Made by a program: the position numbers and the translations under genes | Notes under the pieces: model-generated | The model's database searches: none | What the model was told of the DNA's origin: nothing | The model's input: the letters and a program-made list of their open reading frames with translations, nothing else | Assembly (NCBI RefSeq): GCF_028993635.1 | Contig: NZ_CP118631.1 | Coordinates: forward strand, 558,001-622,000 | Length of the DNA: 64,000 nt | Reading direction: 5' to 3' | From: Mucilaginibacter sp. SJ | Lineage (GTDB): Bacteria; Bacteroidota; Bacteroidia; Sphingobacteriales; Sphingobacteriaceae | Shown here: one piece after another, positions 16,450-25,818 of the stretch | How positions within the stretch are numbered: position 1 is the stretch's first letter | Layout of the letters: the number at the start of each line of letters is the position of its first letter

Positions 16450-16867
16450 GATAATGATGATTTAATTCGATCAGAAATTTGAGGGGATCAATGGGCTGCC
16501 CCTTAAAGCGTACGCCGAAATGAAGGTGTTCCCCGGTCACTCGACCGGAACGGCCGGTGATACCAATAGGGCTTCCGGCGGTAACAGGTGTATTGCTAAG
16601 GATAAACACCTGGCTTAGATGGCCATATTCCGTTTTTACGAGGCCATGGCTGATACTGATGTTCAGGCCAAGGCCATGTTGATAGCCAGCCTGAATGACC
16701 GTACCGTCCAGAACAGCAAAAACAGTATCTGAACGAGCCCTGAGATCCAAGCCTTCATGTGTTCGAAGTTGGCCGGTGATCGGGTCAAGGCGGTTCCCGA
16801 ATGGCGAATTGATGTGCAGCTGCCTTAACGGAAAACAGCATGCTGTGAGGATAGCTAACCATTTCAT
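16442..16867 (-). CDS. M23 family peptidoglycan endopeptidase
   Basis: ATG 16867 is chosen because it gives a short hydrophobic N-terminus (MKWLAILTACC) and overlaps the previous stop by 4 bp. The domain carries the zinc ligands of M23 (LytM) enzymes: H in THEGLDLRA, D in the same motif, and HLHFGV near the end. It should cleave cell-wall cross-bridges and open the wall locally for the transfer machine. Being in the tra operon next to T4CP supports this. Confidence 0.85.
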   Translation of the reverse strand: MKWLAILTACCFPLRQLHINSPFGNRLDPITGQLRTHEGLDLRARSDTVFAVLDGTVIQAGYQHGLGLNISISHGLVKTEYGHLSQVFILSNTPVTAGSPIGITGRSGRVTGEHLHFGVRFKGQPIDPLKFLIELNHHYHE

Positions 16868-17274
16868 CGGGTATAGGCAGTAGCTATTTTTTGTTCGATC
16901 GCAGGCCTTGAGCGCGATAATGCACTTTCCCATACTCCAGGGTTGACCGCAGCTAATTCGAGGGCGTCGAATGTGGCTTTATTGGTTCCGCGATCCAGCA
17001 ATGTGCCGATCTTATAGAGCGTTTTGAAGTCATTCAGCGGCATGGCCTTACCATCGTTGACCAGCGTTTGCATGATCTGTTGCCGGTCCTTTAATTTCAA
17101 CAAGTTATCGGGGTGGTATACCGCTTCCTTGCCGTCCATAAGTGAAACATAGATCTCATTTGTGTCCGGCCTGTCATAAGTGACGACCGCTACTTTACCC
17201 TGCGCATTCGCCGGATCGACGGTCAGTGCCGGGTGCACCAGCACGAGTGATCCGTGCAATGCTTCCTGATTCAT
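16864..17274 (-). CDS. Conjugation-operon protein of unknown function (136 aa)
   Basis: A soluble protein without signal peptide. The N-terminal half is beta-rich (GSLVLVHPALTVDPANAQGK, then YVSLMDGKEAVY). The C-terminal half is helical and ends SRPAIEQKIATAYTR. It lies 13 bp after T4CP and overlaps the M23 gene. Proteins of this length beside T4CP are common in Bacteroidota elements but have no assigned role. Confidence 0.7.
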   Translation of the reverse strand: MNQEALHGSLVLVHPALTVDPANAQGKVAVVTYDRPDTNEIYVSLMDGKEAVYHPDNLLKLKDRQQIMQTLVNDGKAMPLNDFKTLYKIGTLLDRGTNKATFDALELAAVNPGVWESALSRSRPAIEQKIATAYTR

Positions 17275-17287
17275 AAATTAGATTTTG

Positions 17288-19282
17288 TTATTGTTGCTTT
17301 GCCGGCGCGACCGGCTGCTGTGGTGGCCTATGGGCCGATACAAGAAGTTGTATCTCGTTGGAAATGCGCTCGAAATTCTTTCGAAGGATCTCCTCTTGCT
17401 TATTACCGAAGTCATAGAATGACGGTAGTTCCCGGTAAGCAGATTCCTCTTTCGCGATCGCTTTCAGATCGAGTGCGATACGGCAATTAACAGCGGACGT
17501 TTCAAACTGACCCGTGTATTTTTCCTGGGCTTCCGCTGCGATAACGCCAACCATCTCACCTGAGTTCAAAGAGGCTATCTTTCCTGCCGGGATCAGCACT
17601 TCCAGCTTTTCATTCAGTGATGATGAGGTCTTGTTACGGTCGATGGATAATCCTTCGCCGATCTGCTTTGATTTACCGAAAAGGCGTTCCAGCCATTCCA
17701 GTGTTTCTTTATTGCGTACACTTCCCGACAGGATATTGCCAACTACCGAGGTGATCGTTGCCGCCGTATCCTTCCCGTATTGCTGATTGAACTGCGGCAA
17801 TTCCTGAAGCCCCATCAGCACAGCCACTTTATTGCTCCGCGCGGTGGCGATCAGGTTCTCCACCTTATGAACGAATAGCGTCGGTACCTCATCGACGATG
17901 AGTGCTGAAGGCAGATTCCCCTTAGTATTGATCAGCTTGGTCAGTCGGTTTATAACGATAGAATAGCAGGCGGAATTGATATTCTGTGTATTCGGGTCAT
18001 TGGCGAGGACAAGGATCGCAGGATCATCCTTTGCCGATATTTTCAGATCGAAGTCATTTCCCGAGAAGACCCAAAAAGTTTCTTTAGTGGCCAGGCGGCT
18101 GATAAAGACCTTCAACGTACCTATCTGTCCCTCCAACTGATCAAATGCCTTGGCATTGTAAGCTGTCATAAATGGCGATAAAAGCGACCGCAATTCCGGC
18201 TCCGAAACCAGCGTATTAAAGATCTCTTCATAGCTGCGGTTCAACAGTGCCAGAACATGCGGCAAACTGGAAAACCTGCCACCATCGTGCCTGCTCATGA
18301 AGTAGATACAAGATGCGAGAAAGTTGATCGCTGACTGGGTAAAAAACTGATCGCTCCCGCCACTTTTATCACCTTTTTTTAATGCCTCTACCAATGCCTC
18401 TGCTGTTTCCGAGGCATCCGCCAGCGTATTGATATATTCGGATCGCCAGGGATTTATCCTGCGACTTTTCGCCACCTCATTAAGGTTCAATACATGGAAT
18501 TTAAAGTTTTGCAGTTTTCCCTGTTGCCGGGCGAGCAGGTAATGATAATAGGCGATCTTGCCGAGATCAGGGAACTTGAAATCGTACAAGCAAACAGCGA
18601 AGCCTTTACCGATCAGCTGGCGGATGAATGGATTGACTACAGAAAAACTCTTGCCAGATCCGGGGGTACCGATCACTATGGTACCCCTGAAAACATTACA
18701 TATGTTGATCCATCCCTGCCTGACCCGCTTTTTGTAATAGAACAGCATCGGTATATTCACGGAGTATTCGGTATCGACCTTTTTTTCCGGCTGCTGAAAG
18801 CTTTCTGCCTCGGTATTCCATTTATCCTTGCCGAGGCCGGAACGGATGATCTTCGATACGTTATCCATCGAAAGGCTGGTCAGTAAAGCGCCTGTAAAAG
18901 AGCTGACCAGATAGATCAGGTCCCACCAGGTGGTGTAAGGCAGGATCAGTGGGGATGCTCTTCCGAAAATGAGCATGCTTCCAAAGAAAAGCAGGACACC
19001 CGAAGCAAGCGGCAATAAAATATCCCGCCTCGGGTTGATCTCCAGATCCTTCTTTGCCAATGTGCCGATGCTGACCAGGCAGATCAGTGTAAATGAAAAA
19101 AGCTTGCTGTTGAGCAAGCTTTTGTAAATGATCAGTCGGGGTAGCTTATGCAATGGATCGGAAAATATCCCCCATTGCGGCAGGTCACGATAAATGAAAA
19201 CGGCGGCTTCGATCATGACCGATATATATATTGCGGCCCGTAGAAAGTTATGCAGCTTTTGCTGCTCCCTTGTTTCTTCCAT
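17288..19282 (-). CDS. Type IV coupling protein (VirD4/TraG-like, MobC/YWFG type)
   Basis: This ATPase links the relaxosome to the transfer channel. Four N-terminal membrane segments span residues ~10-140. Walker A is at about 203-212 (IGTPGSGKSF), and LYDFKFPDLGK follows as in VirD4-type proteins. Walker B is at about 455 (ALIVDEVPTLF), with an arginine-finger-like region beyond. The length of 664 aa is normal. It is followed by accessory genes and preceded by a 70-aa protein and TraN. It is distinct from the VirB4-like ATPase at 26474-28897. Confidence 0.92.
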   Translation of the reverse strand: MEETREQQKLHNFLRAAIYISVMIEAAVFIYRDLPQWGIFSDPLHKLPRLIIYKSLLNSKLFSFTLICLVSIGTLAKKDLEINPRRDILLPLASGVLLFFGSMLIFGRASPLILPYTTWWDLIYLVSSFTGALLTSLSMDNVSKIIRSGLGKDKWNTEAESFQQPEKKVDTEYSVNIPMLFYYKKRVRQGWINICNVFRGTIVIGTPGSGKSFSVVNPFIRQLIGKGFAVCLYDFKFPDLGKIAYYHYLLARQQGKLQNFKFHVLNLNEVAKSRRINPWRSEYINTLADASETAEALVEALKKGDKSGGSDQFFTQSAINFLASCIYFMSRHDGGRFSSLPHVLALLNRSYEEIFNTLVSEPELRSLLSPFMTAYNAKAFDQLEGQIGTLKVFISRLATKETFWVFSGNDFDLKISAKDDPAILVLANDPNTQNINSACYSIVINRLTKLINTKGNLPSALIVDEVPTLFVHKVENLIATARSNKVAVLMGLQELPQFNQQYGKDTAATITSVVGNILSGSVRNKETLEWLERLFGKSKQIGEGLSIDRNKTSSSLNEKLEVLIPAGKIASLNSGEMVGVIAAEAQEKYTGQFETSAVNCRIALDLKAIAKEESAYRELPSFYDFGNKQEEILRKNFERISNEIQLLVSAHRPPQQPVAPAKQQ

Positions 19283-19333
19283 AAATGTTTGTGTAAAGTG
19301 AACCCCGGTCGCTATTGACCGACCAGGACCGTT

Positions 19334-19546
19334 TCATTCCTGCAGGTAAATGGCCATGGTGCTTCGGACCTCTGCCATAAGTGCTTTATCATTCGCCCGG
19401 AGGCCTTCCAATAAAGGGCGGCAAACCTCAAAAAAGCTGGAGAGTTCGAACCTGAGCGCGCCGTTCCTGGTCAATTTCCGGTAGTAGGCAGGAAAATTGG
19501 CTGCCATGACCGAGCGCAGGTAAACGTAAGCGGTTGTTTCGGTCAT
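19334..19546 (-). CDS. Small protein of the tra operon (70 aa)
   Basis: A soluble, helical 70-residue protein (start MTETTAYVYLRSVMAANF) without recognised motif. It is 7 bp downstream of traN and 51 bp upstream of T4CP, in the same direction. Its conserved position suggests a real gene, perhaps a regulator or adaptor for the coupling protein (inference). Confidence 0.6.
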   Translation of the reverse strand: MTETTAYVYLRSVMAANFPAYYRKLTRNGALRFELSSFFEVCRPLLEGLRANDKALMAEVRSTMAIYLQE

Positions 19547-19553
19547 AGCTCAA

Positions 19554-20351
19554 TTATTCGACAGGTACGATATCTGCCTGAAGCAGTTTTTTGTAGCTTA
19601 CCGGTATCGTGATCACACGGCCTGATACAGGTTGCTCGCTCAACTCAATATTCAGGACCTTGTTATCGGGGAAGGTCATTTTTCGAAATACGAGGATATT
19701 CCGGTAGCGGGTAGCGAATGACGGGGTACTCATTAAGCGGTAAAGAGGTTTAATTTCTATGGATTGGACATTGGAGGCCTTGGTCACTTTTTTATCATCG
19801 ATACTGAACCTGATACCGGCGATGTCGTATTTTATACGCGTTCTATTCCTGAAGCCAAGGTCAATGAACATATAATCGCCAAGGGTGTACAACCTGTTGA
19901 CCTGTGCTGTCATGCCAAGATCGCTTACCTTTTTGACAGGATGTTTTTCGGAGCTGGTGATCAGTCCGAGGCAGATCTTTCGCAATTGATCTTGCGTCAA
20001 CCCGGGACTCGTAATATCCAGCGGCCGGCAGTTTTCAGGTCCTATCTCGATCATGGCAGGGCTTTCGTCCGTCCCGGCAACAATGCGGTATTGCGCGATA
20101 AAATCCTCTCCGGTGATCGTGACGACCGCATCTTTGAATGAACTGACCGTATCACGGAATTTTAACCGTAGGATATTTGGCACCGGCAGGTCACCAATAA
20201 TGTCTTTTGATGAAATATCAACGTATTTGACAGGCTGCGGGGAGATAAAATGCGCCGTCGAATGCAATGGCAGCGCAATTTGCGGTAATGTATTTTGTCC
20301 ATAAACGGTGTGCGCCAGCAACATGGCCAGCATCATAATGATCTTTCGCAT
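19554..20351 (-). CDS. traN: Conjugative transposon protein TraN (DUF4138)
   Basis: The ATG at 20351 gives a clean signal peptide (MRKIIMMLAMLLAHTVYG) and starts just beyond the traM stop. The body is beta-rich, with TEYSV-like segments such as PTLHSTAHFISPQPVKYVD-type N-terminal strands and LRKICLGLITSSEKHP in the middle. The family is thought to act like VirB9 in the outer part of the type IV channel, together with TraM. The length (265 aa) fits DUF4138. Confidence 0.85.
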   Translation of the reverse strand: MRKIIMMLAMLLAHTVYGQNTLPQIALPLHSTAHFISPQPVKYVDISSKDIIGDLPVPNILRLKFRDTVSSFKDAVVTITGEDFIAQYRIVAGTDESPAMIEIGPENCRPLDITSPGLTQDQLRKICLGLITSSEKHPVKKVSDLGMTAQVNRLYTLGDYMFIDLGFRNRTRIKYDIAGIRFSIDDKKVTKASNVQSIEIKPLYRLMSTPSFATRYRNILVFRKMTFPDNKVLNIELSEQPVSGRVITIPVSYKKLLQADIVPVE

Positions 20352-20352
20352 A

Positions 20353-21495
20353 TTAATAGGATTTTTGAGCGTTCTGCAACGCCTCGTTATCAATTAGATA
20401 GATAAATGAATTATACTTCAGTTTAGCCTTGTTCTTTCTGATCAGTTCAGCGATGGCCGATGAGGTCGATTGGAAAAGCTTGCCCGCAGTACTCATGACG
20501 AACTGGTTATTACCGGTTCCGCCATCAATTGTGACTCCCTGGACAGAACTGCTGCCGAGTTCTTTGGTGAACTCTCGGAACGAGGAAGATGGTATAAAAA
20601 GGCCGGGCAGGCCGTCCGTATCGTAAACTTCTAATTTTACCGGTAGTATCTTGCCGGATGAAAGGATCGATGTTATGCTAAGCGTTACACGCTGCTCCGA
20701 GAACCCGGATATTTGCGCATAGAGCAAGGTTCCCTTTTTTACTGTTTCTCCACCTGCCCGGATGTCCTCCAGGAGTTTGAGCCTGAGCCTGGAACCCGCG
20801 TACCCGGTCATATTCTCATCGATCACAGCGCTGATGAAAGAATCCTCAGCTTTAGGCATTACCGTATTGAAATCAGCATTAGCGGTTGAGTACCGTGTTA
20901 CCGGTAACCTGACGACCGCAGCAGCAATGGCCGCTTTTTTCGCTTCAGCCTCCTGTTTTCTTTTTTGCTCCTTGTAATCAGGATCATTCTGTTTGCCGAT
21001 ACTATCCACATAAGCCATTTGTTTCCGGAAAAGCGCCATTGGATCTTCAGGCTTATCACCCGTTTGCAGCACATGGCTGTTGTCCGTTAAAGGAGGCCGG
21101 AATGGTTGTTGATCGATGGCCAACTGTTTGGCTGGTTGGGAAAACGAGGCTGCTGCCGCTTTGGCAATAGAGTCAAGTGTCCTTTGCTGGCGTTCCCTGT
21201 TGGAATAAGTATCGATATAGGCGGGGTTACTTGAATTCTCACGCGGAATGGCGGTTACAGCTGTTTGGCCATAGGCTTCTTTGTAGGTGTTCCTGTAGGC
21301 ATCCAGCTTATCCTGAAGCTGGCCCTTTTTTACACCCGAAGCGACCTCGCCGACAGATGGGTTTAGCCCGGCATGAGCTGCTGCCTCCGGCTTCTCCTCA
21401 CTTTTGCCTGATCGCCATATATAGAAGAACAAGCATAAAAACGGCAGGATCAGCACCGGCAGCACGTACTTGGGCTGTTTCAGATCGATTTTCAT
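20353..21495 (-). CDS. traM: Conjugative transposon protein TraM (VirB10-like)
   Basis: The N-terminus is cytoplasmic, followed by one membrane anchor (about 12-28, YVLPVLILPFLCLFFYIW). A proline/alanine-rich linker rich in Q and K runs to about 200. The C-terminal beta domain includes KKGTLLYAQISGFSEQRV and an SSSAIAELIRKNKAKLKYN tail. This layout is that of VirB10-type spanning proteins. The gene is 12 bp after the TraL-like gene and directly before traN. Confidence 0.85.
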   Translation of the reverse strand: MKIDLKQPKYVLPVLILPFLCLFFYIWRSGKSEEKPEAAAHAGLNPSVGEVASGVKKGQLQDKLDAYRNTYKEAYGQTAVTAIPRENSSNPAYIDTYSNRERQQRTLDSIAKAAAASFSQPAKQLAIDQQPFRPPLTDNSHVLQTGDKPEDPMALFRKQMAYVDSIGKQNDPDYKEQKRKQEAEAKKAAIAAAVVRLPVTRYSTANADFNTVMPKAEDSFISAVIDENMTGYAGSRLRLKLLEDIRAGGETVKKGTLLYAQISGFSEQRVTLSITSILSSGKILPVKLEVYDTDGLPGLFIPSSSFREFTKELGSSSVQGVTIDGGTGNNQFVMSTAGKLFQSTSSAIAELIRKNKAKLKYNSFIYLIDNEALQNAQKSY

Positions 21496-21507
21496 GATTT
21501 TTAGATT

Positions 21508-21912
21508 TTATGGGTTAAGTTTTTTGAGGCTGTCCAATGCCCCGTTGAGCGCTGTAGAGTCGCCGGATGATAATTTCTGCTTGACACTCAGGCTGTCTAC
21601 CAGCCGCTTATAGCGGATGGTGGTTTGCAATTTCCCGGTCAGGTCCATGATCTGACCGAAGCCATTATCCAGAGGCGAAACCGGCACTGTGGCAGGCGCT
21701 TTTTTCTCCGCCGGTGCGCGAAAAACGGTAATTGACAACACAAATGAGCCCAGTAGCAGGAAGCACATCAGGCCAAAGGTTAATTTGGGGCGTCGGTTCA
21801 ATAATGCGGTACTTTTATCGCTGAGTTTTTGAAAGGCAGAGCTGAACTCTTTTCGCAGTTCGCTGAATAGCGTATCCTTCGGGTCCCGGTTAGAATGAAT
21901 TCTTTTCAACAT
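21508..21912 (-). CDS. Tra operon membrane protein in the TraL position
   Basis: The ATG at 21912 (MLKRIHSNRD) overlaps traK by 23 bp and is preferred over the upstream start. One membrane segment (LTFGLMCFLLLGSFVLSI) separates a charged cytoplasmic N-terminus from a short periplasmic part ending in ALDSLKKLNP. Between TraK and TraM, conjugative transposons encode TraL, so the identification is positional; sequence similarity could not be tested. Confidence 0.65.
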   Translation of the reverse strand: MLKRIHSNRDPKDTLFSELRKEFSSAFQKLSDKSTALLNRRPKLTFGLMCFLLLGSFVLSITVFRAPAEKKAPATVPVSPLDNGFGQIMDLTGKLQTTIRYKRLVDSLSVKQKLSSGDSTALNGALDSLKKLNP

Positions 21913-22504
21913 CGGATAGATCTTTATTTTCCAGGGTCTTCCATCCGGTGATGAGTACACCGTGCGGGTTATTGTCGCTCCTTGGAATATCCTTCAAATA
22001 ACCGTCTGTGATCAATGACCTGATCACGGTCGAACTTCGACGGTCGATCTTCAGTTTGCCATAGTACCGGAAATACTGCTTATCCATGTCGACCGCTATG
22101 GAGTCGGTCTGTAAGGTCAGTACGGAACTGGATGACAGTATAGAATTGAAAAAACCGTTCTCTTTAAGATCATTATACTGTTGCATACCTGATTGATCCA
22201 CGAGATACATGGCTTTTTTCATTTGGTGTTCCATATAGTTATCATCCGGTGTAAGCGAAAAGAACAGACTATGGAAAAGATCGACATGTGCCTTGTACTC
22301 GGCCGGCCTGTTGGTCTGCGCATCGGTCTGTCTCGCCAGTATCGGTACACCATGGTCGAGGATGTAAATGTTCTTTTGAGCGTTCGCCACCATTTGATAA
22401 GCACTGAACGCATTGATACAAACGATCACGACCGCTGTCAGCAGACTACCCGCAGAAATGAAAGTAGCCAGCTTTATTTTCGACTCAATATTTTTTATGA
22501 TCAT
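21890..22504 (-). CDS. traK: Conjugative transposon protein TraK (VirB8-like)
   Basis: The start ATG 22504 gives MIIKNIESKIKLATF, the usual TraK beginning. One membrane anchor follows (about 16-38, SAGSLLTAVVIVCINAF), then a periplasmic domain containing ARQTDAQTNRPAEYKAHV and FHSLFFSLTPDDNY, which are typical of the family. The C-terminus has LITDGYLKDIPRSDNNPHG. It should form part of the inner-membrane channel. The gene is 59 bp after traJ and overlaps the next gene. Confidence 0.9.
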   Translation of the reverse strand: MIIKNIESKIKLATFISAGSLLTAVVIVCINAFSAYQMVANAQKNIYILDHGVPILARQTDAQTNRPAEYKAHVDLFHSLFFSLTPDDNYMEHQMKKAMYLVDQSGMQQYNDLKENGFFNSILSSSSVLTLQTDSIAVDMDKQYFRYYGKLKIDRRSSTVIRSLITDGYLKDIPRSDNNPHGVLITGWKTLENKDLSDVEKNSF

Positions 22505-22563
22505 AATAGTAAAATAAAAGGCAGCCCGGATGGAGCTGCCTTCAGTAATTGCTGGTAAGCCGG

Positions 22564-23718
22564 TCAAAGCATACTGCCTGCCGCTTTTTTTGCTGCCGTG
22601 GTGACCATGCCCGCACTTCTGCCGAAGGTCGAGGTCGCTGAGCTTATACCCGAGGTAGATATGATCCAGGTAGAAATGCTCGGTACGGTGAACATACAGA
22701 TAGCCCCGATCAGGAATACAATGATCACCGTACCGAATGACAGCACACCGTTCCCCGCGAATACGGTCATTTTGGCCAGATCGGCCGACATACCGTTCTC
22801 GCCGACGAGTTCCTTGTATTTGCTGATCTCAGAGTTTAGTGCGAATTCCTGCATCAGGCTGCACAGGTACATGATCAGGTAAGCGATCCCCGAATAAAGA
22901 TTAACGGATATGAACCTGGCCACCCAGGTGCTGAAGCTATCCCGGAACGCCGGGAGGATACTTGCAGCGACCGCGAACGGTCCAAGTATGATCAGGATGC
23001 TGGAATAGATGATCTGGATCATGAAGATGATATAGGTCGCTATCCGCAATATCCAGATCCCCATCAGTTCCAATAATTGCGTAAAGAGTAGCTGCATGCC
23101 GATCTGTAGCCGGGCTTTCAGTTCCAACAATGGGGAAACTACCGTGCTGATACCTTCCTTCACCGTGCTGGTCACGGAATCCCAGGCCTGTCCATACCAG
23201 GTATCACTTTCCTTTTCGGCGACCTGGGTCTGCGCCTGAAAAGTATACAGGCTGTTTGCCACTGATAACATGAGGTCTGCCCGGTTTAGCCGTAGTTTGT
23301 TGACAAGGTTCTGCTCACTTTTGAACATCACCTCCGTTTCATTGGCCACGAGGTCGGTCGGAAAAGCTATGACCTTCACGAATATCCCCCACCATAAGAT
23401 CACCATGGCTAAACCGAATGGCCGCAAGAGCGGCATGATCTCCAGTTTTTTATCACCTACCATCATTTCGTATGACCTGATGGCGAAAAAAATGATCATA
23501 AAGATGGCGGCCAGTGCTTTCGCATCGGCTATGAACATGCCGAAATGTGACCATATCGAATCCTTCAGGCCTTTCAGAAAATACATCATCCCGGATTCGT
23601 AAACACCATCTCCCTGAAGGAATTCAAGGGTCTTGGTATTATCCATACCGGGCGACTGCGCGAATGCCGCCTGGCTAACTATAACCAGGCAGAGCAATAA
23701 AAGGATGTATCGTTTCAT
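22564..23718 (-). CDS. traJ: Conjugative transposon protein TraJ (VirB6-like)
   Basis: A signal peptide (MKRYILLLLCLVIVSQAAFA) is followed by a polytopic membrane protein with at least five hydrophobic helices, including AIFMIIFFAIRSYEMMVG, IIYSSILIILGPFAVAAS and VIIVFLIGAICMFTV. A glycine/serine-rich tail ends the protein. It corresponds to VirB6-type channel components. The start overlaps the previous gene by 4 bp. The length of 384 aa is normal. Confidence 0.9.
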   Translation of the reverse strand: MKRYILLLLCLVIVSQAAFAQSPGMDNTKTLEFLQGDGVYESGMMYFLKGLKDSIWSHFGMFIADAKALAAIFMIIFFAIRSYEMMVGDKKLEIMPLLRPFGLAMVILWWGIFVKVIAFPTDLVANETEVMFKSEQNLVNKLRLNRADLMLSVANSLYTFQAQTQVAEKESDTWYGQAWDSVTSTVKEGISTVVSPLLELKARLQIGMQLLFTQLLELMGIWILRIATYIIFMIQIIYSSILIILGPFAVAASILPAFRDSFSTWVARFISVNLYSGIAYLIMYLCSLMQEFALNSEISKYKELVGENGMSADLAKMTVFAGNGVLSFGTVIIVFLIGAICMFTVPSISTWIISTSGISSATSTFGRSAGMVTTAAKKAAGSML

Positions 23719-24494
23719 TTGACTTTTAATAAGATCTCTTGTGCGATCTCTCTATCGCGTTGCGGCGGCCAACCACTGAAATTTACCCCGCCGCTAACAC
23801 TGAGCTGGCGCTGCGCGGTCATTCTGATCGTATTGCCGGAGGCTGCGACCCGTGCCGACCACAAAGCACTCAGTTTACGGTATTCCATCAACATCCGGTG
23901 GTATGCCATGATCCTGGAACCCCGGTCCATATCTGCGGATCGGGCAGCAGTTAACCGTTCATGCAAGGAATTGACCTCAGCCGCGTACCAATCGAACACG
24001 CCTTCTTTCAACAACTGACCTGCAACAGCGGGCGAAAGCCCGGCCATAAGTGCATTGCTGTTATTTTCGGTCACCGGCCGCAATTCCCGTGCATAATAAA
24101 GATTCCATAAGGGATCAGCAGCCGACAACAGGCCAGATTGGTTAATGATCTCGGATTCTGCGGTTTTACGAACGGTGTCCGATTGTAATTTGTACCTGTC
24201 GTCGATGCTGCTCATCGCGGCAACGCTGGCCAACCGAATGGTTTGTGGCCCATCAGGCTTAAGCGGTCTCCTGTCCGTTTTGTTGTAATTCGGATGGAAT
24301 AAACCCCAGGTCAGCCAGTAATACGGGTTGAGGCTAAGGAAGCCGGCCTTTGGGGTGAACTTATTTTTATCCCATTGCTGGTAGACCATTCGTTGCTGCT
24401 GATACCGTACACTTTGGTCATCGGCGTAGGTCTGTGCACCTGACATTTTACTGAACAGTAAAAAGAAAGGCATTAATATGAATGTCGTTTTCAA
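23715..24494 (-). CDS. Exported protein of the tra operon, unknown (259 aa)
   Basis: The signal peptide (MKTTFILMPFFLLFSKMSGA) is followed by a QTYADDQSVRYQQQRMVYQQ segment and a conserved-looking LSLNPYYWLTWGLFHPNY, after which the protein is mostly helical. No catalytic motif is visible. It overlaps its neighbours by 4 bp on both sides, so it is translated with the three TraI-like genes and traJ. It is probably a periplasmic component of the apparatus. Confidence 0.75.
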   Translation of the reverse strand: MKTTFILMPFFLLFSKMSGAQTYADDQSVRYQQQRMVYQQWDKNKFTPKAGFLSLNPYYWLTWGLFHPNYNKTDRRPLKPDGPQTIRLASVAAMSSIDDRYKLQSDTVRKTAESEIINQSGLLSAADPLWNLYYARELRPVTENNSNALMAGLSPAVAGQLLKEGVFDWYAAEVNSLHERLTAARSADMDRGSRIMAYHRMLMEYRKLSALWSARVAASGNTIRMTAQRQLSVSGGVNFSGWPPQRDREIAQEILLKVK

Positions 24495-25156
24495 TCTTTA
24501 AGGTATTTAGCGTTTTGAATGATCCGGTCGATCAGCGCCCGGTCCTGGCTGATGTATTCGGCAAATGGATTCAGCGAAGCGACAATGCCCCGTTGTTTTG
24601 CCCAAAACACCGCTTTCCATGCCCCATAAGCCAACCCATCAATGATCTGCAAATGTTCGGTGATCCTGCGTAACAACGCGTCACGGGCATTGTAATCGGC
24701 CAGCATATTATTGCCCTCCTTAAGTGCGAAACCGGATACATCGTTCAAAAGGGCCATAGCTCTTTGCCGCATCTCGGAAGTCATCTGACCGGCAAAAACG
24801 AGTAGGTATGGTTCGTCTTTGGAAAGAGAGATCAACTGGTTGCTGTACGAAAGTATATCCGATACGATCACACTTATGTTGCGGACCGCGATACCATTTT
24901 TCAGGGCCGAGTTCACATTCGACAAACCGTTATAGATAATGGTTTGCGCGGTCACGACCACACCTGCGTTCAGGTTAACATCTTCGATATTGTCATTGAT
25001 CTTATTCAGGTAGCGTTGATGGGTCGTTTCCGCGCCGCTCCTGACAGCTGTATTCTGAACGACCGCCGCAAAATGCTGAGGGTCGAAAACGACCATTTGG
25101 GCATAACATAGATCATAGACCCATAGCAGGGCAATTAAGAGAACGGTTCGTTTCAT
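24491..25156 (-). CDS. Exported TraI-position protein, paralogue 3 of 3
   Basis: A signal peptide (MKRTVLLIALLWVYDLCYA) is followed by helical coiled segments and the shared C-terminal signature NPFAEYISQDRALI...NAKYLKD. The two upstream genes have the same length, the same start of the mature part (VFDP/NIPA/VDPA) and the same ending. The position between the TraG ATPase and traJ is that of TraI/DUF4141, thought to be a VirB5-like pilus or surface component. The divergence among the three copies suggests different roles. Confidence 0.8.
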   Translation of the reverse strand: MKRTVLLIALLWVYDLCYAQMVVFDPQHFAAVVQNTAVRSGAETTHQRYLNKINDNIEDVNLNAGVVVTAQTIIYNGLSNVNSALKNGIAVRNISVIVSDILSYSNQLISLSKDEPYLLVFAGQMTSEMRQRAMALLNDVSGFALKEGNNMLADYNARDALLRRITEHLQIIDGLAYGAWKAVFWAKQRGIVASLNPFAEYISQDRALIDRIIQNAKYLKD

Positions 25157-25818
25157 GGCTTCAGGTATTTGGCATTCGTTAAAATGTCATTGATCAGATC
25201 TTTATCAATGTCCACGTAATCCTGGAACGGGTTCAGCGAACGGAGCGCTGACACCGCTGATGCGTTCTGCATCATGCTAAGCATATTGCCGGAGAGGTCC
25301 TGCACATTACTGAGTTCCAAAAGCGCATAGTCAAACAGGATCTTTCTGTCCGAGGATCTCATTTGGTTGATATCCCCATAGCTGATCACCAACCCGGCCA
25401 GGTACCGTGATATGCTTTCGGCTTTAGCGGAGAAATCGATGGCAGCCTGGTAGCCGATCACTACCAAAGCCGGATCTCGGCTGGCGAGCGAAATGATCTG
25501 TGATTGATTACTGATGATACGCTGTACCATAGGTCCTGCGGAATACCCTGCCTGTGCTGCCTGAAGTGCAGACCCGAGTACGTTATACCTTTGTTGAAGT
25601 TTACGATAAACGGCCTTCAGTTTTTCCAACAGGGTCAGGTTAGCCTGTTCGTTGGCTGTCGCTACCGCCTGCCTGTTTCGTGCCGTGACCTGCCGGTTAT
25701 ATTCCGTTTCGGATTGGGCGACGAGTTGATGAAGTGCCGGGATATTCAGCATCTTCATTTGCGCCTTAGCGGTCATCTTACCAATGACCAGTAAGGCAAG
25801 GATCAGGTAGCACTTCAT
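25153..25818 (-). CDS. Exported TraI-position protein, paralogue 2 of 3
   Basis: The signal peptide is MKCYLILALLVIGKMTAKA. The mature part is helical (TLLEKLKAVYRKLQQRYN). The C-terminus NPFQDYVDIDKDLINDILT and NAKYLKP is shared with both neighbours. It overlaps each neighbour by 4 bp (ATGA type), so all three are made in one translation unit. Probably a VirB5-like periplasmic protein (inference from position). Confidence 0.8.
   Translation of the reverse strand: MKCYLILALLVIGKMTAKAQMKMLNIPALHQLVAQSETEYNRQVTARNRQAVATANEQANLTLLEKLKAVYRKLQQRYNVLGSALQAAQAGYSAGPMVQRIISNQSQIISLASRDPALVVIGYQAAIDFSAKAESISRYLAGLVISYGDINQMRSSDRKILFDYALLELSNVQDLSGNMLSMMQNASAVSALRSLNPFQDYVDIDKDLINDILTNAKYLKP

Noticed and set aside
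17288-19282. VirB4-type ATPase
   Set aside because: N-terminal membrane helices and the VirD4-type motif order identify it as the coupling protein; the VirB4-like TraG is at 26474-28897.
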